Assembly: GCF_024198215.1 (NCBI RefSeq)
Contig: NZ_JAKCFA010000005.1
Coordinates: 248,001 to 312,000, forward strand
From: Myxococcus qinghaiensis
GTDB taxonomy: Bacteria > Myxococcota > Myxococcia > Myxococcales > Myxococcaceae
DNA length: 64,000 bases
Direction: 5' to 3'
Position numbers and translations under genes: made by a program. The number at the start of each line of letters is the position of its first letter. Position 1 is the stretch's first letter. Below are positions 32,012 through 39,072 of this stretch, piece after piece. The notes beneath the pieces are model-generated. The model saw only the letters and a program-made list of their open reading frames with translations. It was not told the origin of the DNA and did not search any database.

Positions 32012-32944
32012 TCAGGAACCGCCTGCACCCTGGGTCCTGGCGGGCGCCGCTTCCTCGGCCGTGGCCGGGCGGTGGTGGTGCACGGGGCACGTCTTGGGGA
32101 AGGTGCCGAGCTCTTCGACGGCGTAGCCCTTCGGGTAGGTGCGCAGGTTGACGCTCTCTCGGCCGAACTTGGGGACCTCGCGCGGGGGCAGGGCGTAGCG
32201 CACGAACTTCCCGCGCATTCGGAGCGCGGAGCGGAACACCTTCCGGGTGAGCGCGGAGGGGCGCGCGTAGTGGAACGCGTCCAGCAGCGCGTCCTCCATG
32301 AGGGTGCGCGCGAACAGCTTCACGAGCTTCTTGGGCGCCAGGTGGGAGGGCGGGAAGGTGGTGAGCAGCTCGAGCGTGGAGTCGGCCACGGCCTGGCTGC
32401 GCGCATCGAAGGCGAAGTGCTTCGCCTCGTAGCCGTCCAGGTACGCGACGAAGTCCGCGTGCGTCTTCGGGATGTCCTGGATGCCCATGTGGCGGCCCAT
32501 CTCACGGTAGTAGTGGGTCCACGCCTCCACCTCGTTGGAGGTGAAGGGCCGCCAGCCGAACTCGCCCACCCAGCGGATGGGGGACACGGCGAAGGTGGAG
32601 AGCACGTAGCGCATGTCATCATTGGAGATGGCATAGGCGCCGTGCATCTGGTTCATCCGGCGGAAGGCGCTGTGTCCAACGGGGCTGGTGATGCCGTGCT
32701 CCAGGATGGCGTCGAGGACGAGCACCGTGTCGTCGTAGCGCTTCTGGGTGCACTCGTTGAACTCCCGCGTCTCGTGCAGGAGTACGCCGATGCTCGGCAC
32801 CGCGTAGGTGCGGAACAGCGCGAAGCTGAGCGCCTGGGTGATGTCCCAGGGGAACTCCTGGGTGGTGAGGATGCGAACGATGTCCTCGTACTGGGTCACG
32901 GCATCGAGGCTGTCTGTACGGTCGCGCAGCGCGAAGCGGTTCAT
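32012..32944 (-). CDS. Oxygenase MpaB-family (DUF2236) protein
   Basis: A 310-residue protein. Family features are FALFRTYAVPSIGVLLHETR near residue 43, the GHSAFRRMNQMHGAYAISND segment near 95-113 and GWRPFTSNEVEAWTHYYREM. The His-bearing patches RMNQMH and the later FHYARP/ALRMRG region fit the heme-binding helices of the latex-clearing-protein superfamily, but the exact heme ligand is not obvious. These proteins are poorly characterised oxygenases. There is no signal peptide; the C terminus is Thr/Ala-rich. The start codon is followed by an ordinary coding region and an 81-base gap separates it from nudC. Confidence 0.82.
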   Translation of the reverse strand: MNRFALRDRTDSLDAVTQYEDIVRILTTQEFPWDITQALSFALFRTYAVPSIGVLLHETREFNECTQKRYDDTVLVLDAILEHGITSPVGHSAFRRMNQMHGAYAISNDDMRYVLSTFAVSPIRWVGEFGWRPFTSNEVEAWTHYYREMGRHMGIQDIPKTHADFVAYLDGYEAKHFAFDARSQAVADSTLELLTTFPPSHLAPKKLVKLFARTLMEDALLDAFHYARPSALTRKVFRSALRMRGKFVRYALPPREVPKFGRESVNLRTYPKGYAVEELGTFPKTCPVHHHRPATAEEAAPARTQGAGGS

Positions 32945-33025
32945 CCGGGTCCCTCCTGCGGAGAAGGCGGGAGGGACGGTAACTGATGGCGCGAAGGCCT
33001 GCTTATTGGCACCCCTGGGACGCTG

Positions 33026-33865
33026 TCAGCCTTTGTGCGCCGGGCCCTTCACGCGCTCGATGAAGGCGTCGATGAGGTGCCGGGCGATGCTCAGGCGCGG
33101 CGGGACGCGGGGCAGTTGGTCGGGGTGGAACCAGTGCGCCTCGGCGATCTCCTTGCCGTCCACCTGGATGTCGCCGCCCGCGTACTCGGCGGTGAAGCCC
33201 ACCATGAGCGAGCGCCCGAAGGGCCACGGCTGCGAGCCGAAGTAGCGGATGTTCTTCACCTCGATGTTGACCTCTTCCTTCACCTCGCGCGCGACGCACT
33301 CCTCCAGCGACTCACCCGCGTCCACGAAGCCCGCGAGCGTGCTGAACATGGGCTCCGGCAGCGTGGAGTTGCGCGCGAGCAGCATGGTGTCGCCCCTGGT
33401 GACGAGCACAATCATCGCGGGGGAGATGCGCGGGTAGAACGGCGTGTTGTCCACCGTGCAGCGGCGGGCGCGCTCTCCGGCGACCAGCTGGGTGGGTTGG
33501 CCACAGCGTCCGCAGAAGCGGTGTTGAATGTCCCACTCGGCGATGGCGAGCGCGCGGCCGGCGACGGCGAAGCGCACCTCGTCCAGTCGCTTGTAGAGCG
33601 AGCGCGCGGGCACCAGCGTCATGCCCTCCGGCGCCGCGAAGTCCCGGGGCAGCGGGGCGGCGTAGCAGTCCACGCCATCCAGCGCGCCCAGGTAGTGGGC
33701 GGCCTCGGCGAGCTGGGGGAACGCGGAGCCTGTGGGCAGGTGGACGGCGCCCTCCTGCTCGATGATGAGCAGCTCCATGCCGCGCGAGAGGAAGAGCAGG
33801 GCCCCGTCGCGCGGTCGGCCGGGGGGCTCGTGGCTGGGGAGGAACGAAGAAGGGCTGGGGCTCAC
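33026..33865 (-). CDS. nudC: NADH pyrophosphatase / NAD-capped RNA hydrolase
   Basis: A 279-residue Nudix enzyme that splits NAD(H) to NMN(H) and AMP and can remove NAD caps from RNA. It has a zinc ribbon (C118, C121 in FCGRCGQ and C136 in RRCTVDN), the Nudix box from G179 to about 201 (GESLEECVAREVKEEVNI), and the NudC-specific SQPWPFGRSLM at 211. The fourth zinc ligand, normally Cys two or three residues after C136, is missing, with D139 there instead. The ATG at 33865 and the minus-strand neighbours MpaB-like and gloA are within about 80 bases each. Confidence 0.9.
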   Translation of the reverse strand: MSPSPSSFLPSHEPPGRPRDGALLFLSRGMELLIIEQEGAVHLPTGSAFPQLAEAAHYLGALDGVDCYAAPLPRDFAAPEGMTLVPARSLYKRLDEVRFAVAGRALAIAEWDIQHRFCGRCGQPTQLVAGERARRCTVDNTPFYPRISPAMIVLVTRGDTMLLARNSTLPEPMFSTLAGFVDAGESLEECVAREVKEEVNIEVKNIRYFGSQPWPFGRSLMVGFTAEYAGGDIQVDGKEIAEAHWFHPDQLPRVPPRLSIARHLIDAFIERVKGPAHKG

Positions 33866-33912
33866 GTGGCCACCTTAATGGCCCGCGACGGGCCACGCAG
33901 GCTTCGTTGTGA

Positions 33913-34299
33913 CTAGCTGCCCTTCTCGATGAGCTCCACGCGGTAGCCGTCCGGGTCCTCGACGAAGGCGATGACGGTGGTGCCGTGCTTCATGGGCCCC
34001 GGCTCGCGGACCACCTTGCCCCCGGCTTGCCGAATCGCATCGCACGTCGCGCGGATGTCCGGCACGCCGAGCGCTACGTGGCCATAGGCCGTGCCCAGCT
34101 CGTACTTCTCCACGCCCCAGTTGTGCGTCAGCTCCAGCGCGGGGTGGGTGTCCTCGGGGCCGAAGCCGACGAAGGCCAGGGTGAACTTGCCGTCGGGGTA
34201 GTCGTGGCGGCGCAGCAGCTTCATTCCGATGACCCGTGTGTAGAAGTCGAGCGACTTCTCCAGGTCTCCAACGCGCAACATGGTGTGCAGGATTCGCAT
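33913..34299 (-). CDS. gloA: Lactoylglutathione lyase (glyoxalase I)
   Basis: A 128-residue metal enzyme that converts the hemithioacetal of methylglyoxal and glutathione to S-lactoylglutathione. It starts [20 protein letters not shown] with the first metal His (H5), and has the second set of ligands in [18 protein letters not shown] and VELIE. The length and order match E. coli GloA closely, so this is a confident call. The gene is upstream of nudC by 47 bases and both may be co-transcribed in response to carbonyl or redox stress, which is inference. Confidence 0.94.
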   Translation of the reverse strand: MRILHTMLRVGDLEKSLDFYTRVIGMKLLRRHDYPDGKFTLAFVGFGPEDTHPALELTHNWGVEKYELGTAYGHVALGVPDIRATCDAIRQAGGKVVREPGPMKHGTTVIAFVEDPDGYRVELIEKGS

Positions 34300-34320
34300 G
34301 CGCGCTTCATAACCCCGGGA

Positions 34321-34339
34321 GCGCCGCGCGTCTCGGCGC
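34321..34339 (-). terminator. Short hairpin after the YfhO-like gene
   Basis: GCGCCG and CGGCGC form a six-pair stem with a seven-base loop, starting 17 bases past the stop codon at 34356 on the minus strand and before gloA. It is a compact, GC-only candidate. Confidence 0.35.
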
Positions 34340-34355
34340 GCTGTCGTCCCCTGGA

Positions 34356-36680
34356 CTACGGGTTCACGGAGGACTCATTGGCCCGGACGTTCCGTGGAAC
34401 GGTGAACGTCCCCACGTACACGCGGCCCTCGGACACGGGCTGTCCGCTCGGCTCCAGCACGTTGACGCGGGACTGGTCCCCGCCCGCGTGCCACAGGCCC
34501 ACCAGCACCTTCCACTCGCCGGGCCTCCAGCCTCGGGTGGAGAGGGAGAAGGCGTCGCGCAGCAACGTGTTCCGGGGCGCGTCCGCGAAGAACCAGGTGC
34601 CGCCCACCACCGCGTGGTCCGAGCCCATGCGCTGGCCCTCCGCCGACACCACGTGCACGAAGATGCCCACCGAGCGGGGCACCGGTGTCGACGTGCGCCA
34701 GTAGAGCGCCAGGGGAAGGATGCCCTCCGCGTCCGGCTCTCCGGGAACCTCCGCGCCCACCAGCTCCACGGGCACCTCGAAGCGCGTGTCCACGGCCCTG
34801 GCCTGGGGAGGCAGTGCCGGCACCGTCAGCGGCGAGCCATCCGCGTTGCGCGGCTCCGCCTTCGCCACGGGCTCATGCCACGCCATGGCGAGCACGAACC
34901 AGGTGACGATGGGCACGGTGAAGACGTTGATGGCCACGGGCCAGCGCAACGCGTGTCCACGCCGCTGGCGCCACACGAGGAACGCGAGCCCCGCCCACGC
35001 GAGTCCGGACACCAGCCCGCCACCGATTCCCGAGCGGGGCAGGAAGCTCAGCACCACCTGGTGGTGGCCTTCCGGCACGTGCACGCCGAGCAGCCCGTCA
35101 CGCGAGACGACCTCGCCCTGGGACGACTTCCAGCCCGGGTGCCAGTTCTGGTTGACGAGGAGCACGGTGGGCCGCGTCGCGTCCACGTCCACGGACACGC
35201 GGTTGGGCGTCCACTCCACGCGCTTCGCGGTGCCCGCGTCGGGCTCCTCCAGGTACTCCTCGGCGCTCAGGTCTCCACGCAGTTTGGCGGACATGGGCAC
35301 GGGCCACGCCTCGCCACAGGCGATGGAGCCCCGGTTGAGCGCGAGCAGATGTCCCTGAGACCAGCGATTGCCGCGCGCCTGGGCGAAGGGCTGCTCGCGC
35401 TCGGCGGGCATCGCCGTCATCTGCGCCCAGCGAGACAGGTTGTCGAAGGCGCGAAGCTGCAGGCCCCAGCTCGCGATGGCCACGGCGCACGCGGCCACGG
35501 CGGCCCACGCCCACTTCGAGGGCGAGCGCCACGTGCGCGTGAGCAACACGGCGAGCCCCAGCGCGGCCAGCTCCGCGAGGAAGAGGCTGGTGGGGACGAG
35601 GAAGCGCTCGGGGTAGCGGAACGTCTCGAAGATGGGGAGCGTGCGCAGCCCCGCGAACAGGGAAGGCTTCGCCGCGTAGCCCGCCGCCATCCACGCGCAC
35701 AGGCCCGCCACGATTGCCGGGTACAGCGCGCGGCGTCGAGCGAAAGCGAGGGCGGGCAGCGCGAGGGCGAGGGCCACGGGCGCGAAGTAGAAGTTGCCCG
35801 GGTCGCTGTAGCCGGAGCGCGCGGGGAGCTGGAGCAGCATCTTCACCAGCGGCTCCAGGGCGTTGCCCGGAGTGCCCGCCATGACGCGCGGTGAGGAGCG
35901 CATCGTCTCGATGAGCGGCCACAGGCGGAAGGCGCAGGCGGCCACGGTGAACAAGGCGGTGGCGCCCAGGGCCCACAGCGCCTTGTTCAGTCTGGGCATG
36001 TTGCGCGGTCCGCGCAGTCCATACAGCGCGCGGCCGGTCTCCAGCGCGACGAAGAGGGCGCCCATGGGCACGGGGTAGGTGCCACCGAAGCTCAAGAGCA
36101 GCGCGAAGACGCCACCCACGAGCGCCACGCCTGACAGCTTGCCTTCGACGACGCGCCGGGTGCCGACGAGCAGCCACGGCAGCAGGAGGAATCCCGCGAA
36201 GTTGAGCCAGCCGATGGCCCAGGACAGCGCGGTGAAGCCCATCAATCCGAAGAGCGGCGCGGCGCCCAGTGCGCCCAGTGTGGAGCCGGTGCGCCGTCGG
36301 GCGTAGTGGAAGAAGCCCTCCATGCCGAGCACGAGGAAGACCCACAGCAGGAGCGGCTCCGCGCGGCGCGGACCCACGAGCGAGGACAGCACGACGGTGG
36401 GAGAGAAGACGCGCGTCTGCGGACTGCCCAGCGCGTACTGGCCACCGCAGGACCAGGGGTTCCACAGCGGGAGCTGTCCGTAGTGCGTCACGCTGCGCGT
36501 GCCCGCGTCCTCGTAGGAGTCGAGCAGGTGTGAGTCGCGGAAGTCGTTCATCCCTCCGGCGAGCGACAGGGAGTGCCAGCACGCGGCGAGCGCGAGGACG
36601 CCGAAGAGGGCCAGGCGCACGCTGGTGAGCGAGGCGGCGCGGTGGGCTGCGCGGAGCAGTCCGTGAGAGGAGGTCGTCAT
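34356..36680 (-). CDS. Large polytopic membrane protein, YfhO-like
   Basis: A 774-residue protein with about 12 membrane spans. The N-terminal loop after the first span has [20 protein letters not shown] and [20 protein letters not shown], which resembles the first extracytoplasmic loop of GT-C glycosyltransferases and YfhO proteins. [20 protein letters not shown] in the middle is typical of YfhO-like proteins. The C-terminal 250 residues form a large beta-rich extracytoplasmic part with a final membrane span region. It would move sugars or modify a surface polymer from a lipid-linked donor, by analogy only. ATG 36680 is preferred over an upstream frame that runs antisense into the next gene. 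Confidence 0.78.
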   Translation of the reverse strand: MTTSSHGLLRAAHRAASLTSVRLALFGVLALAACWHSLSLAGGMNDFRDSHLLDSYEDAGTRSVTHYGQLPLWNPWSCGGQYALGSPQTRVFSPTVVLSSLVGPRRAEPLLLWVFLVLGMEGFFHYARRRTGSTLGALGAAPLFGLMGFTALSWAIGWLNFAGFLLLPWLLVGTRRVVEGKLSGVALVGGVFALLLSFGGTYPVPMGALFVALETGRALYGLRGPRNMPRLNKALWALGATALFTVAACAFRLWPLIETMRSSPRVMAGTPGNALEPLVKMLLQLPARSGYSDPGNFYFAPVALALALPALAFARRRALYPAIVAGLCAWMAAGYAAKPSLFAGLRTLPIFETFRYPERFLVPTSLFLAELAALGLAVLLTRTWRSPSKWAWAAVAACAVAIASWGLQLRAFDNLSRWAQMTAMPAEREQPFAQARGNRWSQGHLLALNRGSIACGEAWPVPMSAKLRGDLSAEEYLEEPDAGTAKRVEWTPNRVSVDVDATRPTVLLVNQNWHPGWKSSQGEVVSRDGLLGVHVPEGHHQVVLSFLPRSGIGGGLVSGLAWAGLAFLVWRQRRGHALRWPVAINVFTVPIVTWFVLAMAWHEPVAKAEPRNADGSPLTVPALPPQARAVDTRFEVPVELVGAEVPGEPDAEGILPLALYWRTSTPVPRSVGIFVHVVSAEGQRMGSDHAVVGGTWFFADAPRNTLLRDAFSLSTRGWRPGEWKVLVGLWHAGGDQSRVNVLEPSGQPVSEGRVYVGTFTVPRNVRANESSVNP

Positions 36681-36720
36681 GCGGAAGGGTGCGCGCGGGG
36701 AAGCGGGAGGGTGCCGGGCA

Positions 36721-37131
36721 TCAGTCGTAGAACGGACGGGGCTTGCACGGGCTGGCGGAGGCCTTGCGCGGCGGGAGGATGGGCGCCGACGAGCGCAGCT
36801 CGGAGTCGATGGCGTCGAACACATCCGTCACCGGCACGTCGCGCCTGCGCGCCTCGCTCATCACCCACCCTCGCTCCGACGCGCCGAAGTCGTCGTCCTG
36901 GGACCAGTGGTCACCGGGGAACGAGTGCATCGAGCGCCGACGCCAGTGAGGCTCCGCCTCGGCGGCGGCCCGGCCCAGGAGGACGCGCTCGTCGGCGGAC
37001 AGGCGCCGCGAGGGAGTCCTCACCTCCGAAGTCACCGCCCGCGCCACCGCCACTCCGCCACACAGCGCGAGGGCCACCCAGCCCGAAACCGCCACGCGCT
37101 TCCAGCGCGCCTGTGTCGTCGTCATCGTCAT
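36721..37131 (-). CDS. Membrane-anchored hypothetical protein
   Basis: A 136-residue protein with one N-terminal membrane segment (RVAVSGWVALALCGGVAVAR) acting as anchor or signal. The mature part is short and charged: RRLSADERVLLGRAAAEAEP, then HSFPGDHWSQDDDFGASERG and a C-terminal SPCKPRPFYD. I do not recognise it. It ends 40 bases upstream of the YfhO-like gene on the same strand, so the two are likely co-transcribed and may act together at the cell surface. Confidence 0.6.
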   Translation of the reverse strand: MTMTTTQARWKRVAVSGWVALALCGGVAVARAVTSEVRTPSRRLSADERVLLGRAAAEAEPHWRRRSMHSFPGDHWSQDDDFGASERGWVMSEARRRDVPVTDVFDAIDSELRSSAPILPPRKASASPCKPRPFYD

Positions 37132-37246
37132 GGCACCCACCCGTCCTTGCGTGGGTTCCTACTCCAACTTCCCCGAGCGCTTCACCCGATTCAGCCGGAA
37201 GGGCGGCGGGCGGAGCACCAGGGCACCGTCCGCCGGGCACCTCGAC

Positions 37247-38473
37247 TCAGGAGCGGTCGTTCTCGTCGGCGTCGGCTTCCAGCTCGTACGGGTTCGCCAG
37301 CAGCCGGTGCGCGCCCTCCATCATCTCCACCACGATTTGTCCGGCGGGCTGCACGCTCTCGATGCGCGCCATGCTGGAGCCGCTGGCGGGCAGCACCATC
37401 TCCTCCAGGTCGCCCTGCGTGTCGGGCGTGGGCACGAAGGCGCTGAAGCGCGGCATCGTGTAGAGCGCGTCGCCTCCCGTCAGTCCCGGGTACAGCCGCG
37501 TGGTGCCAATGGAGTCCGTGGGGTTCGTCGGCGCGCGCGCCTCGCGGCCCGCCCACTCGCGCACCACGCGGTTGCGCAGCACGCGCTGACGCGGACCGGA
37601 CCACTCGGGGCCGAAGAGGGTGGTGAAGTCGGAGTCGCGCGCGTCTCCATCCACCACGCGCTGCTTGTAGCCCGGGTGCGCGTACGCCTCCACGGAGGCC
37701 ACCATGCGCGTTCCCACCCAGACGCCATCGGCGCCATGGAACAGCGCCCGCGCCGCGCTCAGCCCGTCCGCGATGCCACCGGCGGCGAGCAACGGCAATT
37801 CCCCCACCAGCGCGCGCAGCTCCCGCACCAGCTTCAGCGTGGGCGTGGTGCCTTTGTTGTAGCCCGCCGCCTGACGGCCCTGCGCGATGAGCCCGTCGAT
37901 GCCCAACACCAGCGCCTCCTTCGCGAACTCCACCGAGCTGGCCTGCACCCAGACCTTCGTCCCCGCGGCCCTCAGGGCCTTGACCCAATCCGCGGGCGGC
38001 AGGGCCCAGTGGAAGGCGACCACCGGCACACGCTCGGCGATGCACGTGTCGATGTGCTCGCGCGTGGTGAAGTCCCCCGCCCGCGCGCGGTCGAGGATGA
38101 AGTCCACGCCGAACGGGCGCTGCGTGCCGGCGCGGATGGCCTGGATGCGCGAGCGCAGGAAGGGCGCGGGCTCCGGCGCCGAGCCGAGCATGCCGATGCC
38201 TCCCGCCTCCGACACGGCGATGACCAGCGGCGGCAGCGCCACGAAGGCCATGCCCGCGCTGACGAAGGGGTAGTGCACGCCCAGGTCCCGCGTCAGCCGC
38301 GTGTGCAGCGTGTTGTCTTCCAGGACGTGGATGGGCGGACGGCGAGGCGCGCGGCTTTCGTCCGACTCGGAAGGAGAGCCCTCGTCATCCAGCTCGCTGT
38401 CCCCAGGACCCCCCGAGGGGCCGGCCCGGTGGGAAGGGGGCGCGGCGCGTCCGTCGTTCGTTCCGTTCATCAT
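37247..38473 (-). CDS. Nitronate monooxygenase-family FMN enzyme
   Basis: A 408-residue TIM-barrel flavoprotein. After an acidic, probably disordered N-terminal 45 residues, the barrel opens with YPFVSAGMAFVALPPLVIAV and SEAGGIGMLGS. The family's later motifs are KVWVQASSVEFAKEAL, DGLIAQGRQAAG with the catalytic-type region and the phosphate-binding AAGGIADGLSAARALFHGAD. It ends with GVWVGTRMVAS. Members oxidise nitronates or act as enoyl reductases in polyketide pathways; no polyketide genes are here. The canonical His that precedes the GG-type loop is not obvious, so the exact reaction is open. There are two possible starts, ATG at 38473 or 38470. Confidence 0.82.
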   Translation of the reverse strand: MMNGTNDGRAAPPSHRAGPSGGPGDSELDDEGSPSESDESRAPRRPPIHVLEDNTLHTRLTRDLGVHYPFVSAGMAFVALPPLVIAVSEAGGIGMLGSAPEPAPFLRSRIQAIRAGTQRPFGVDFILDRARAGDFTTREHIDTCIAERVPVVAFHWALPPADWVKALRAAGTKVWVQASSVEFAKEALVLGIDGLIAQGRQAAGYNKGTTPTLKLVRELRALVGELPLLAAGGIADGLSAARALFHGADGVWVGTRMVASVEAYAHPGYKQRVVDGDARDSDFTTLFGPEWSGPRQRVLRNRVVREWAGREARAPTNPTDSIGTTRLYPGLTGGDALYTMPRFSAFVPTPDTQGDLEEMVLPASGSSMARIESVQPAGQIVVEMMEGAHRLLANPYELEADADENDRS

Positions 38474-38566
38474 GTCTCCTCGGTGTCGCTGGCCCGCTGA
38501 CCTCTCCCAAAGGTTACCAGCATCCCCTGGCTGTTGAGGTCAGGGGGCGAGGTGGCGGAGGGCCAC

Positions 38567-38612
38567 CCGGGTGCTCGAAGACATTCGCCGGTGTCGGGTG
38601 GTGAGCACCCGG
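38567..38612 (-). terminator. Strong hairpin after the GNAT gene
   Basis: CCGGGTGCTC (38567-38576) pairs perfectly with GAGCACCCGG (38603-38612), and further out GCGAGGT (38547-38553) can pair with ACCTCGC (38613-38619). It lies directly beyond the stop codon at 38620 on the minus strand and separates the GNAT gene from the nitronate monooxygenase gene. Confidence 0.6.
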
Positions 38613-38619
38613 ACCTCGC

Positions 38620-39069
38620 CTACGTCGCGAGTGACTTCTTCATGTGTCGGTGGGGTATCCCCACTTCCGTGAACGCTTCCGCATACACGGAATAGCCCAG
38701 GCGTTCGTAGAACGGCACGACGGGCTGCCGGGCGTGGAGGTGGACGTGGGTGATGCCCCGTCGCACCAGCTCCGCCTCCAGCGTCTCGACCAGTCGGGCA
38801 CCCAGGCGCTGCCCCTGCAGGTGGGGCGTCACCGCCATCTGGAACAGACGTCCTCCGTGCGAGTCCTCGGGGTTGAAGAGCACGCAGCCGAGCACGCTGT
38901 CACCCCGGTGGGCGACCAGGTGGAGGCTCTGCGCCTCGAACGGAAACTTCACCGCGTCCCGCGTGTGGCCCAGGGGCTCGCGCAGCACGCGGAAGCGCAG
39001 CTCCAGCTCCGCCTCGTAGAGCGGGTGTCCAGGCTGGATGAAGGTGAACTCGAGCTCGGGCTCGCTCAT
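38620..39069 (-). CDS. GNAT-family N-acetyltransferase
   Basis: A 149-residue acetyltransferase. The acetyl-CoA-binding core is visible as LFQMAVTPHLQGQRLGARLV (motif A, Q-x-x-G-x-G-like), preceded by VLGCVLFNPED and followed by VHLHARQPVVPFYERLGYSV, which is the motif B end typical of GNATs. It is close to ElaA-type single-domain members; the acceptor is unknown. It starts three bases after the TonB-dependent receptor stop codon, so the two are translationally linked. Confidence 0.88.
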   Translation of the reverse strand: MSEPELEFTFIQPGHPLYEAELELRFRVLREPLGHTRDAVKFPFEAQSLHLVAHRGDSVLGCVLFNPEDSHGGRLFQMAVTPHLQGQRLGARLVETLEAELVRRGITHVHLHARQPVVPFYERLGYSVYAEAFTEVGIPHRHMKKSLAT

Positions 39070-39072
39070 GCG

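Noticed and set aside
34356-36824. A longer start for the YfhO-like gene at 36824
   Set aside because: It would overlap the unknown anchored protein gene and adds a low-complexity leader; ATG 36680 gives a normal first membrane span.
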